This document shows, piece by piece, positions 53,521-60,749 of a stretch of DNA of 64,000 nucleotides; the first letter of the stretch is position 1, and each line of letters opens with the position of its first letter. Origin of the DNA: Pseudomonas sp. GM18 (lineage in GTDB: Bacteria > Pseudomonadota > Gammaproteobacteria > Pseudomonadales > Pseudomonadaceae); NCBI RefSeq assembly GCF_000282195.1, contig NZ_AKJT01000007.1, positions 26,834 through 90,833 of the forward strand, given 5' to 3'. Below the pieces are notes generated by a model. It saw only the letters and a program-made list of their open reading frames with translations. It was not told where the DNA came from and did no database searches. Both the position numbers and the translations under genes were made by a program.

Positions 53521-54060
53521 ATGCGCTTCTTTCCGAAAGTGGTTGCTGCACGCAAGATTGATCCTGATAAGCGAGCAAGTGCCGTCGATTTCGTCAACCG
53601 TGTGAACTGGCTGTTCGAGACATGGGATCTCGAAGAAATGATCAACTCGTTTACGGCCGACGCCAAGGTCTTCCATTTCAAGGGTGAAGTCAGCGGTGAA
53701 GCCAACATCCGCCATTTCCTCACCGAGATCTATCCCTATCTGGTTCCTGGAGTCAGTCGTTGCGGCTCGGGCCATATCGTGGATGAAGAAGAAAACGGGC
53801 TCGTTGCAGTCCGATACCACAACCTGCTCGTACGCTATGCGGTGCCTGAAGACGCTCCGAAAATGAGCGACGGCGAGCTGACCGAGAGTGATTACCTGCC
53901 GATGATCTGGATGTACTCGCCGATGCTTGACCGACTGCGCGAGACCGATAACGGCTGGATGATCGCCGAGCGCTACATCGGCGGCTCAACGACGAATCGG
54001 CGACTGACGCCGCCAGATATCTCCGCTGCCGCGATACGACCTTTCCTTCCTGGTTCCTGA
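53521..54060 (+). CDS. NTF2-like (SnoaL-type) protein
   Basis: 179 residues with an NTF2-like fold pattern (SAVDFVNRVNWLFETWDLEEMINSFTADAKVFHFKGEVSGEANIRHFLTEIYP). Such proteins can be polyketide cyclases, steroid isomerase-like enzymes or small ligand-binding proteins. A perfect GGAGG at 53511-53515 favours ATG 53521 over the tandem ATG at 53518. It lies 110 bp after the hydrolase gene and directly before the dehydrogenase remnant. Confidence 0.72.
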   Translation: MRFFPKVVAARKIDPDKRASAVDFVNRVNWLFETWDLEEMINSFTADAKVFHFKGEVSGEANIRHFLTEIYPYLVPGVSRCGSGHIVDEEENGLVAVRYHNLLVRYAVPEDAPKMSDGELTESDYLPMIWMYSPMLDRLRETDNGWMIAERYIGGSTTNRRLTPPDISAAAIRPFLPGS

Positions 54061-54074
54061 TGAGTATTTAAAAA

Positions 54075-54200
54075 ATGAAGATCAAGGATTCAGTCGTGTT
54101 CGTGACGGGAGCCAGTCGCGGACTCGGCCTGGCATTTGCCCGTGAAGCGCTGGCTCGCGATGCTGCAAAAGTCGATGCAGGCGCTGTATCTCTGCTCGCC
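54075..54200 (+). pseudogene. truncated short-chain dehydrogenase (N-terminal fragment)
   Basis: The first ~37 codons read as the start of a short-chain dehydrogenase: MKIKDSVVFVTGASRGLGLA, then FAREALARDAAKVDAGA. Homology then stops and the frame runs into the antisense of the MarR gene, ending at 54347. The active-site Ser, Tyr and Lys are lost, so this is a remnant of a full gene of about 240 codons. The break lies near 54185, close to the 3' end of the MarR gene, which suggests a deletion or insertion joined here. Confidence 0.75.
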
Positions 54201-54210
54201 CAAGAGCATT

Positions 54211-54675
54211 TCACTCATCAGATATCCCACTCACATCACCGACTTTCACTTGGGCCAGATCCTGTCGGAGCGAAGCTACGTTTTCAGCGCCATTCAATTG
54301 CTCAAACTGACGCTGGGCTTCTTGCCAGAGTGGAGCGGTTCTTTTGAACAAGTTCCTGCCCTCCTCGGTTAGCGCTGCGAGGCGACTTCTACCGTCAGAG
54401 GGTGAGGGACTGATCGAGATCAATCCCCCCTTCTCAAGGAAACCCGCCATTTTCCCCATCGCCGTGCGCTCGATGTCGAGACGCTCAGCAAGCGTATTGA
54501 TCGCGGCAGTCTCCATTTCATAGAGCGCCGCCAATGTGAGGTATTGGGTGATTCGCAGACCCGATGGCTCAAGCTGCGCATCGTAAAAGCGAGTGATCTG
54601 CCGGCTCGCCTTCCTGATTGCGGAACAATTGCACTGGTCGATCCCTAACGGTTGGCTAACCGGCAACATCTTCAT
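54211..54675 (-). CDS. MarR family transcriptional regulator
   Basis: 154 residues with the winged helix-turn-helix core (LRITQYLTLAALYEMETAAINTLAERLDIERTAMGKMAGFLEKGGLI, then the wing SPSDGRSRLAALTEEG). Two Cys near the N-terminus (QCNCSAIRKASRQITRFYDAQL) resemble the redox- or ligand-sensing Cys of HypR/MarR-type proteins. It lies 47 bp downstream of the NmrA-like gene on the same strand and may be co-transcribed with it. Confidence 0.88.
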   Translation of the reverse strand: MKMLPVSQPLGIDQCNCSAIRKASRQITRFYDAQLEPSGLRITQYLTLAALYEMETAAINTLAERLDIERTAMGKMAGFLEKGGLISISPSPSDGRSRLAALTEEGRNLFKRTAPLWQEAQRQFEQLNGAENVASLRQDLAQVKVGDVSGISDE

Positions 54676-54722
54676 ATTTCCTCGTTACGGCTGATGATTA
54701 TTTCAAGTACCCGGCGGACCGG

Positions 54723-55604
54723 TTATGCATAGACATCCCGGTACTTTTCGATGAACGCCTGCACGGTCAACGCAGCCGTACCGGTGATTTTTTCCACGAT
54801 GTCATTCACACCTGCAAAGACTCCCTGTTGGTAATCCTGCGCGACTTCAACCAAATGTTGTGTCAAGGCGGCCGGGAACTTGTACTCCTGCGTCATCTTA
54901 CGCTCGAACTCTTCGATCGATGTCGGGGCGTACTCGATTTTCGCACCCAGCACCTCGCTCATGGCCGCCGCGATTTCGGTGTGATTCATCTCGACAGGGC
55001 CGTGAAGGCTGTAAATTTTACCTTCGTGCCCCGCCGGGTTGGCCAGGATGTGGGCGATCACGCGTCCTTGGTCATCGGAAGCAATGGGAGCGTGACGACC
55101 ATTCGCAAAGGGGAATTCGATTTTTTTGCTGGCCCAGATCTCCTTGGCGAAGTGAGGGTAAGCGAGCCAGTCCGCAAAGAACGTGGGACGCAGGTGCGTT
55201 GTCGGTACGCCCGACCAGTCGAAGACGCGCTCAGAGATCCAGTGATCCTGCGCCAGATGACTCTTGGACTCACGCCGCGCGGAAATCTGCGACATGTTCA
55301 CGATGGCCTCTACCCCGGCCTCTTTTGCGGCCTGGGCAAAATACGCTGCACCTTCGATGATTCCCGATGCCAGCGGATAAAGGAAATAGGCCGAACGGAT
55401 GCCTTCCATCGCCGCACGAATGTCATCGATATTGGTGAAATCACCGATGGCAATTTCAACGCCACGCGCCCTTAGGGCTGCGGCTCGCTCATCGTCCGTG
55501 CGCACATAAGCGCGGACACGTTTTCCCAACTTGAGCAGCTCATCGATGGTAGCCCCACCGGTACGCCCCGTTGCACCACTTACAAGAATTTCAGCTGCGC
55601 TCAT
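54723..55604 (-). CDS. NmrA-like NAD(P)-binding oxidoreductase, copy 2
   Basis: 293 residues, the same length as copy 1 at 50.1 kb. Cofactor motif ILVSGATGRTGGATIDELL; shared segments HWISERVFDWSGVPTTHLRPTFF, NGRHAPIASDDQGR and YSLHGPVEMNHTEIAAAM show common descent with copy 1. ATG 55604 has AGAGAG upstream. It is divergent from GlxA-type regulator copy 2 across an interval with a large palindrome. Confidence 0.86.
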   Translation of the reverse strand: MSAAEILVSGATGRTGGATIDELLKLGKRVRAYVRTDDERAAALRARGVEIAIGDFTNIDDIRAAMEGIRSAYFLYPLASGIIEGAAYFAQAAKEAGVEAIVNMSQISARRESKSHLAQDHWISERVFDWSGVPTTHLRPTFFADWLAYPHFAKEIWASKKIEFPFANGRHAPIASDDQGRVIAHILANPAGHEGKIYSLHGPVEMNHTEIAAAMSEVLGAKIEYAPTSIEEFERKMTQEYKFPAALTQHLVEVAQDYQQGVFAGVNDIVEKITGTAALTVQAFIEKYRDVYA

Positions 55605-55627
55605 GATCTTGGCTCTCTCGATTAGCT

Positions 55628-55700
55628 GGAGCAAATGCCCCTGGAAAATTCACATAAGAGCATATGCCCCTATGTGAATTAATTTACGAGCACATGCTCC
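55628..55700. promoter_or_regulatory. triple repeat and 34-bp palindrome, operator array
   Basis: GAGCAnATGCyCC occurs three times, starting at 55629, 55658 and 55688, so at 29-30 bp steps. The middle copy is enclosed by a perfect 10-bp inverted repeat, AATTCACATA (55647-55656) and TATGTGAATT (55671-55680). It sits between the NmrA-like gene (copy 2) and the GlxA-type gene (copy 2). Cooperative binding by MarR or the GlxA-type protein is plausible. Confidence 0.65.
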
Positions 55701-55815
55701 TACTGTCAACGTGTGTGGATGACCGTTCAGCGGATGGAGGCAAGTTCATTTGCCAAGCAAGGGTGACTTCTGCCGATATAATTTTCCTGTCTCCGGATAC
55801 GCGGACGCACTTCCA

Positions 55816-56850
55816 ATGGCAAAGCTCACGAAACCAGTCGTCCTGCCTGCAGATGCCAGGCAGAAGCGGGTTGTCATATTGGGCCTGCCACCGGTGGACG
55901 CGCTCGACGTGATCGGGCCAGCAGAAGTATTCGCGTGGGCGAATCAAATGGCTGACGGAGGAATGGCCCCTTACGTACTTGAACTGGTCTGCTCATCTCC
56001 TGACGTGCACCTGGAGAGCGAAACAGGCATTGGACTCAAAGGGCACAGTACCCTTGAGCAGGAGTGTCGTTCGAACAAACCCATCGACACCCTGCTGGTG
56101 ACCGCGGGCGCCATGACATTCGAACAAATCGATCGGGTAGCCATAGACTGGCTTCGAATGCGCTCGCCGACAGTGCGTCGCGTCTGCTCTATCTGTGTTG
56201 GAGCATTTGCCCTGGCGGCAGCGGGCCTGCTGGACGGGCGCAGCGCGACGACACATTGGGGAGTCGCTCGACGCCTGGCTGAGCGTTATCCCAAAGTGAA
56301 GGTTGACCCAACCCCCATCTGGATAAAAGACGGCAACGTCTATACGTCCGCCGGTATCTCCTCTGGAATTGACCTGGCGCTTTCGCTTGTGGCCGAGGAT
56401 CTGGGAAATGACCTTGCACTGGAAATAGCGAAGAACCTGGTTCTGTTTTTACGTCGTCCAGGCGGACAGGCGCAATTCAGTTTCGCATTGCAGTCACAAC
56501 GCGCACACGATTCAAGCCTGAACGAGCTATGCCTCTGGATCAGCGAGCATCTGCATATGGAGCTCACCGTCGAGATAATGGCAGCCAGAACTTCAACCAG
56601 CGTCAGGACATTGATTCGGATGTTTCAACGGGAGTTGCAGACCACGCCCGCGAAATACGTCGAAAACGTTCGGCTGGAGGCGGTCTGCCGTTCACTTGCG
56701 TTTGGCGAGAAATCGATGCACGACATCTGTCGTCGCAACGGGTATCACAGCGCCGAGGTACTAAGAAAGGCATTTACACGCCACTTCGGTATAACCCCTT
56801 TGGAATACGCCCACCGCTTTGACAAGAGCCCCGAGCCGACTCAACCCTGA
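55816..56850 (+). CDS. GlxA family AraC-type regulator, copy 2
   Basis: 344 residues. DJ-1/PfpI-like domain (KRVVILGLPPVDALDVIGPAEVFAWAN, RVCSICVGAFALAAAGLLDGRSATTHW) and AraC DNA-binding domain (TSVRTLIRMFQRELQTTPAKYVENVRLEAVCRS). Many long segments are the same as in copy 1 at 48.9 kb. ATG 55816 lies at the beginning of conserved sequence; an ATG-like start at 55750 is possible. The 3' end overlaps the convergent TetR gene by 10 bp. Confidence 0.9.
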   Translation: MAKLTKPVVLPADARQKRVVILGLPPVDALDVIGPAEVFAWANQMADGGMAPYVLELVCSSPDVHLESETGIGLKGHSTLEQECRSNKPIDTLLVTAGAMTFEQIDRVAIDWLRMRSPTVRRVCSICVGAFALAAAGLLDGRSATTHWGVARRLAERYPKVKVDPTPIWIKDGNVYTSAGISSGIDLALSLVAEDLGNDLALEIAKNLVLFLRRPGGQAQFSFALQSQRAHDSSLNELCLWISEHLHMELTVEIMAARTSTSVRTLIRMFQRELQTTPAKYVENVRLEAVCRSLAFGEKSMHDICRRNGYHSAEVLRKAFTRHFGITPLEYAHRFDKSPEPTQP

Positions 56851-57455
56851 GAACTCAACAAGAACTCGGCAACTCGCTTGTTGAGTTGCGCGATCCTGGT
56901 ATCACCAGAGGCGTGCGCAACAACGGTCGTGCCCGTGATAAGGCTTAAAAATTGCGGAAGAATGACCTCTGCCCTGCCCGGCTCCATGATCCGGGACAAG
57001 CGAGTGCCAATGAAGCTTGCCCACTCGTCAAAATGCGAGCTGACCTTTACACGCAAGTTACTTGAAGCTTCGTCGCTGAAGTCATTCAGGCCACGAGCAA
57101 AGGTACACCCTCGAAAATCCTCTTCGGAAAACCAGTATTCGAGGAAGTCAAAAACCGCCAGAAGTTCAGCTCTCGCATCCCCACCAGCCCGCGCGGTGTA
57201 CTTGTTTAGACTCGTAAACCGAAGCCAGTGAGAAAAATCCAGATAAGCAGCAACAAGATCGGACTTTGAGGGGAAGTAGTTATAGAAAGTCCTCTTGGAA
57301 ACACCGCTTTCGGCAATGATCCGATCAATCCCGATCGTGTGTACGCCCCCCTCGTTAAAGAGGGTAATCGCCGTTTTCAAAATACGATCGCGGGGCTTGA
57401 GAGAGGCCATTTCCTCAAGGCGCAGGTCTTTGAAACCCGAAGCATCAATAGTCAT
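56841..57455 (-). CDS. TetR family transcriptional regulator
   Basis: 204 residues. The DNA-binding domain (DRILKTAITLFNEGGVHTIGIDRIIAESGVSKRTFYNYFPSKSDLV, residues 22-66) is complete, followed by a ligand-binding helical domain. A Cys in FRGCTFARGLNDF matches the YcdC/AcrR-like pattern. A pair of perfect palindromes lies just upstream, so autoregulation and control of the divergent carbonic anhydrase-like gene are very likely. Confidence 0.92.
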   Translation of the reverse strand: MTIDASGFKDLRLEEMASLKPRDRILKTAITLFNEGGVHTIGIDRIIAESGVSKRTFYNYFPSKSDLVAAYLDFSHWLRFTSLNKYTARAGGDARAELLAVFDFLEYWFSEEDFRGCTFARGLNDFSDEASSNLRVKVSSHFDEWASFIGTRLSRIMEPGRAEVILPQFLSLITGTTVVAHASGDTRIAQLNKRVAEFLLSSQG

Positions 57456-57483
57456 AAGAATTCTCCAGCGTGCAGCCTATTGC

Positions 57484-57538
57484 AAGTACACAGATCTGTC
57501 TACTTTTCTCTTGAGCAGGTAGACAGATCTGTGTACTT
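57484..57538. promoter_or_regulatory. TetR operator: perfect 20-bp inverted repeat
   Basis: Arms 57484-57503 and 57519-57538 are exact reverse complements over 20 bp, with a 15-bp spacer. Each arm contains the perfect palindrome ACAGATCTGT, so the site can hold two dimers. It lies between the TetR start (57455) and the next gene (57595). Confidence 0.8.
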
Positions 57539-57594
57539 TTGACGTGCGGGCTCAGCCCAGCCACAAGAACCGTCCAGGATACCGGAGACAAAAA

Positions 57595-58188
57595 ATGCCC
57601 AACCTCAATGATTTCTCGTTCAGAGCACAGCCACGGTTTAACGAATCGGAGTTCCGCCCCCTGTTCGCCAAGGCAGTCAATCTGCGAACCGTGCTGATTC
57701 ACTGTTTCGATCCACGTGCGTCGGAGGTTCCGGCCGTTGTCGCCCAGCATTTTGGCGAGGTCTACCCAGGCGAAAACGTGCTTGACGAGGCCGGGAATCG
57801 GGTGGGCCATACGACTACCTTGTTTCCGGTATCCGTTGCCGGGGGGCGTGCCGTCGCGGGGGTACAGTCAATCGCGACCATGGTGCATTTGTTCGGCATA
57901 GAGAGAGTCGTCGTGGTGCATCACTCTTTCTGCGGCGCTACATCTTTCACCACCGATGGCATCATCGATGCGTTCAAGCATGAGCACGGCAGCGATATTT
58001 CGTCCGCGTTCGACCACGACAGCATCTGTATTTCGGACTTCGAGAGTTCACTTAAATATGACGCTGGAGTCGTCCGTGCCCATCCGGGAGTGCCACGACA
58101 CGTGGAAATCTACGGATTCTTCTACAACATTGATACCGGCGAACTCACTGAGGTCGTGAGCGATATTCCTGACACAGTGAACGCTTGA
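57595..58188 (+). CDS. beta-class carbonic anhydrase-like protein
   Basis: 197 residues. Zinc ligands C37, H110 and C113 (HCFDPRAS and HHSFCGA) and the Asp39-Arg41 dyad of beta-carbonic anhydrases are all present, so reversible CO2 hydration is possible. Length is near the short end for the family. CCGGAGAC lies 8 bases before ATG 57595. A dedicated TetR repressor suggests that it is induced by a specific compound, so it could instead act on CS2, COS or a similar substrate, as some family members do; that is speculation. Confidence 0.82.
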   Translation: MPNLNDFSFRAQPRFNESEFRPLFAKAVNLRTVLIHCFDPRASEVPAVVAQHFGEVYPGENVLDEAGNRVGHTTTLFPVSVAGGRAVAGVQSIATMVHLFGIERVVVVHHSFCGATSFTTDGIIDAFKHEHGSDISSAFDHDSICISDFESSLKYDAGVVRAHPGVPRHVEIYGFFYNIDTGELTEVVSDIPDTVNA

Positions 58189-58372
58189 TATGAGTGCGGC
58201 AGCCAGATGCTGATCTGGTTGCCGCCGGGGGTCAGAGACCTTCGAAGTAAATCCGAACACTGACAACCTTCGAGTTGAGCGCCGCGTTGCTGGGCGTGGC
58301 GGCTGCTCTTGCCCTCCTGGCTGTACGCGTAGCCTCGCGGGAGCCTGTTGCATCGGTGAACATCGCTTGAAA

Positions 58373-58408
58373 AAACCACAAGACGCGCCAAGGCGTTTCT
58401 TGTGGTTT
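58373..58408. terminator. bidirectional terminator between convergent genes
   Basis: AAACCACAAGA (58373-58383) pairs with TCTTGTGGTTT (58398-58408), with an inner CGCC/GGCG pair. It lies between the carbonic anhydrase-like gene and the convergent short-chain dehydrogenase gene. Confidence 0.75.
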
Positions 58409-58442
58409 CGGTGGAGCAAACGTTCGGAGCCGGACGGTAAAA

Positions 58443-59186
58443 TCAGCGTGCGCTGTCGATGATTTGGCCGCCGTCCGGCGTCAAGCTGTATCCCGTCATA
58501 AATTGCCCATCCTTGCTGGCGAGGAATAGCACAACCGGCGCAATGTCCTCTTCAGGCGATCCATAACGGCCAAGTACGTTAGTGGGAGCAGGCACATCCG
58601 CCGCAGTACCCCAAGTGTCTGCGACCGGCATGACATTATTTACAGTGATCTTGTCAGCGCCCCACTCCCTTGCCGCCGAGCGAGTCAAGGCACGCACCGC
58701 CTCCTTCGCCATGTTGTAAGGGGCGTAACCCGGCAAGCCAATGACACCGGCCAGCGAGGCGAAGTTGATGACCCTGCCCTCCCCGCTGGCTTTGAGGTGG
58801 GGATAGCAGGCTTGCATCGTGCGCAGATAGGCAATCGGTCCCATTTCGAAATTGCGTTGCAATTGCTCGGCCGTCAGATCCATCACCGATGAAAGGACAA
58901 CCGAGGGATCGAAGGCATTGTTCACAAGGATATCGATACGGCCATACGCAGCCACCACCTTGTCTACGGCAGCTTTGATCTGATCGGGATCGGCGATATC
59001 GCAGACTGCTCCTAGCGCGACACCGCCCACCGCCTGAATATCGGCGACGACGTGATCGACATTTTCAGCCGTGCGCGAAAGAACCGCCACCTTCGCACCT
59101 TGCGCCGCGAATAGCTTCGCTGTGGCACGGCCGATGCCGCGACCGGCTCCAGTGACGATGGCTACTTTTCCATTGAGTCGGGACAT
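58443..59186 (-). CDS. short-chain dehydrogenase/reductase
   Basis: 247 residues. The cofactor motif is TGAGRGIG (residues 12-19), with NNAF at 89-92 and the catalytic Ser144, Tyr157 and Lys161 (NFASLAG, YAPYNMAKEA). The acidic residue after beta-2 is replaced by Ser-Arg (VLSRTAENV), which favours NADPH. It resembles FabG-type 3-oxoacyl reductases, but the substrate is unknown. It probably shares a transcript with the upstream DoxX-like gene, 12 bp away. Confidence 0.9.
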   Translation of the reverse strand: MSRLNGKVAIVTGAGRGIGRATAKLFAAQGAKVAVLSRTAENVDHVVADIQAVGGVALGAVCDIADPDQIKAAVDKVVAAYGRIDILVNNAFDPSVVLSSVMDLTAEQLQRNFEMGPIAYLRTMQACYPHLKASGEGRVINFASLAGVIGLPGYAPYNMAKEAVRALTRSAAREWGADKITVNNVMPVADTWGTAADVPAPTNVLGRYGSPEEDIAPVVLFLASKDGQFMTGYSLTPDGGQIIDSAR

Positions 59187-59198
59187 GTTGCTCTCCAG

Positions 59199-59606
59199 TC
59201 AGTCAGGAGTTACTGAATATGCTGTTGTTATTTGGCCGTAGGGTGACGGCACTTCACGTGCGGTGTTTTGGGTGAGGAAAGAAGCGACGAGCAACACCAG
59301 GCAAATAGCTGCCGGCAACGCACCGCCAGGTTTGCGGACACTGATGTGGGCTGAAGCGGAGAGCAGAAGGTGATAAAGCATGCCGGCGTATGCGAGGTCA
59401 CTAAGCGGCACGTTGATGCGCAGCAAGATGGTGGCCACCGCCAGGATCTTCACTGCGATGAGAAACGCCACGAGATAGGCTGGGTAGCCGAGGTCAGCGA
59501 GTGCTTGGCGAACCCAGTCCCTTTTAACCAGGTACATAGTCGCCGAGGCCAGATACAGCAACGACAGCAGTGTCGTACTGATCCAATAAATATAGTTTTC
59601 GATCAT
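59199..59606 (-). CDS. DoxX-like family membrane protein
   Basis: 135 residues with four predicted membrane segments (YIYWISTTLLSLLYLASATMYLV, YLVAFLIAVKILAVATILL, LAYAGMLYHLLLSASAHI, ALPAAICLVLLVASFL). The LGYPAYLVAFLIAVKILA segment is characteristic of DoxX-like proteins, which lack a well-defined function. It is the first gene of a two-gene unit with the dehydrogenase, divergent from an HxlR-type regulator gene. Confidence 0.82.
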   Translation of the reverse strand: MIENYIYWISTTLLSLLYLASATMYLVKRDWVRQALADLGYPAYLVAFLIAVKILAVATILLRINVPLSDLAYAGMLYHLLLSASAHISVRKPGGALPAAICLVLLVASFLTQNTAREVPSPYGQITTAYSVTPD

Positions 59607-59691
59607 AGGGGGGGGTCCTAAGCAAGCGTTAATGCGTCGACTTAGATCAAAGATGTCGCCTAATATGAAAAGCTACAAGTAGGATGAAAAA

Positions 59692-60120
59692 GTGGTGCTT
59701 AGTATGGAAAACCAGACTAATGGTGACGATCAGATCAATATGCACGAGGAAATGCGCCGTGCATTTGCGCTGCTCTCAGGCAAGTGGAAGCTGGAAATCA
59801 TGTGGTTGCTGAACCAGCGGATCTATCGCTTCGGAGAACTGCGCAAGGCGATTAGCGGCATCACCCAGCACATGCTGACGGCACAACTCCGTGAGCTCGA
59901 AAATGATGGCCTTGTGTCGCGAACAGTCTTCGCGCAAGTGCCCCCTCGCGTCGAATATGAAATGACAGCAAAGGCCCGTGCGCTCGGGCCGACGATGGAG
60001 GCACTCGCGTTATGGTGGAGCGAGTATGGGAAAAGCGTGCCAGTGAAGCCAGACTCGCGCGGTCGTAAACCCAAAAGCACCGCTCCAGCTGCCGATGGAC
60101 ACGCGGATCGATGCCCCTAG
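59692..60120 (+). CDS. HxlR family transcriptional regulator
   Basis: 142 residues with the HxlR winged-helix domain (AFALLSGKWKLEIMWLLNQRIYRFGELRKAISGITQHMLTAQLRELENDGLV). AGGATG 7 bases upstream supports GTG 59692; ATG 59704 is also possible. It probably controls the divergent DoxX/dehydrogenase unit. The last ~9 codons lie antisense to the integrase remnant, so the natural 3' end seems to have been replaced. Confidence 0.88.
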   Translation: MVLSMENQTNGDDQINMHEEMRRAFALLSGKWKLEIMWLLNQRIYRFGELRKAISGITQHMLTAQLRELENDGLVSRTVFAQVPPRVEYEMTAKARALGPTMEALALWWSEYGKSVPVKPDSRGRKPKSTAPAADGHADRCP

Positions 60121-60346
60121 CGACCAGTGCCCTCACAACATCACAAAGAGCACGAGCATCTCGTAAGCTAATTTCAGGATAGGTACCGAGAGAAATACGG
60201 GGTTGCTTATCCGCCCAGGAAAAGCGGAAGTGCCAGCACTTAGCGCCTTTCGTATTCACGACAAGGGTGAGGCCGTTGTAGTCAAGGAGGGTGTAGTCCT
60301 TGGCACGGGGTTTGGCGTGCCGGACTGCCGTGTTGGTGAGAGCCAT
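60092..60346 (-). pseudogene. truncated phage/island integrase (P4 type, N-terminal fragment)
   Basis: About 85 codons match the DUF4102 arm-binding domain of P4-type tyrosine integrases (MALTNTAVRHAKP, GLTLVVNTKGAKCWHFRFSW, ISLGTYPEISLRDARA, ALVARGIDPR). Homology stops near 60092 inside the 3' end of the HxlR gene. The catalytic domain (R, H, R, Y) is missing, so the gene is dead. It marks an old integration or recombination event at the right edge of the accessory block. Confidence 0.82.
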
Positions 60347-60749
60347 CGTACAATCTCCATCTTGTTTGAATAGAGGAGATTTGTACGGTTTCCAGAGAGG
60401 CGAGTCCCACGAAAAAGTGATCTACCAAGCGCCGGATTAATGTACTAAAAAATGTACTAAGAAAACGTGGATGGTCGTGTTTTCGAGTGGAGTTTACTGG
60501 AACTAAAAAAGGGGTAATTCCAAGCGAGGCTATTGGATTCTGCTCATATCCAATTGGAGACCATCATCAACCTGACGGAATCAATTACGCAGATTCAGCT
60601 CGAGAAGCGTCCCCACTGACAAGTCGCCCCCCCGCTCACCGGTTAATTCACAACCGACTGTTGGCGACCCAATGCTGCCTATGATAACGGGCAGCAATCG
60701 GCCCAGATTGTCAAAAACTCGAAACCTGGTAGCACTCTGTGGTTACGAA
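60347..60749. other. 403-bp region upstream of the integrase remnant
   Basis: No supported gene and no tRNA that I can recognise. TGTACTAA occurs twice at 60441-60448 and 60453-60460, and GTACAATCTCC (60349-60359) is mirrored by GGAGATTTGTAC near 60375-60386, possible integrase arm sites or promoter elements. A 65-codon frame at 60487-60684 shows no family features. Confidence 0.5.

Noticed and set aside
54075..54347. Full 90-codon frame as an intact gene
   Set aside because: Only the first ~37 codons resemble a dehydrogenase; the remainder is antisense to the MarR gene, so it is annotated as a remnant.
60347..60700. tRNA attachment site next to the integrase remnant
   Set aside because: I could not find a tRNA-like T-loop or acceptor stem here on either strand.
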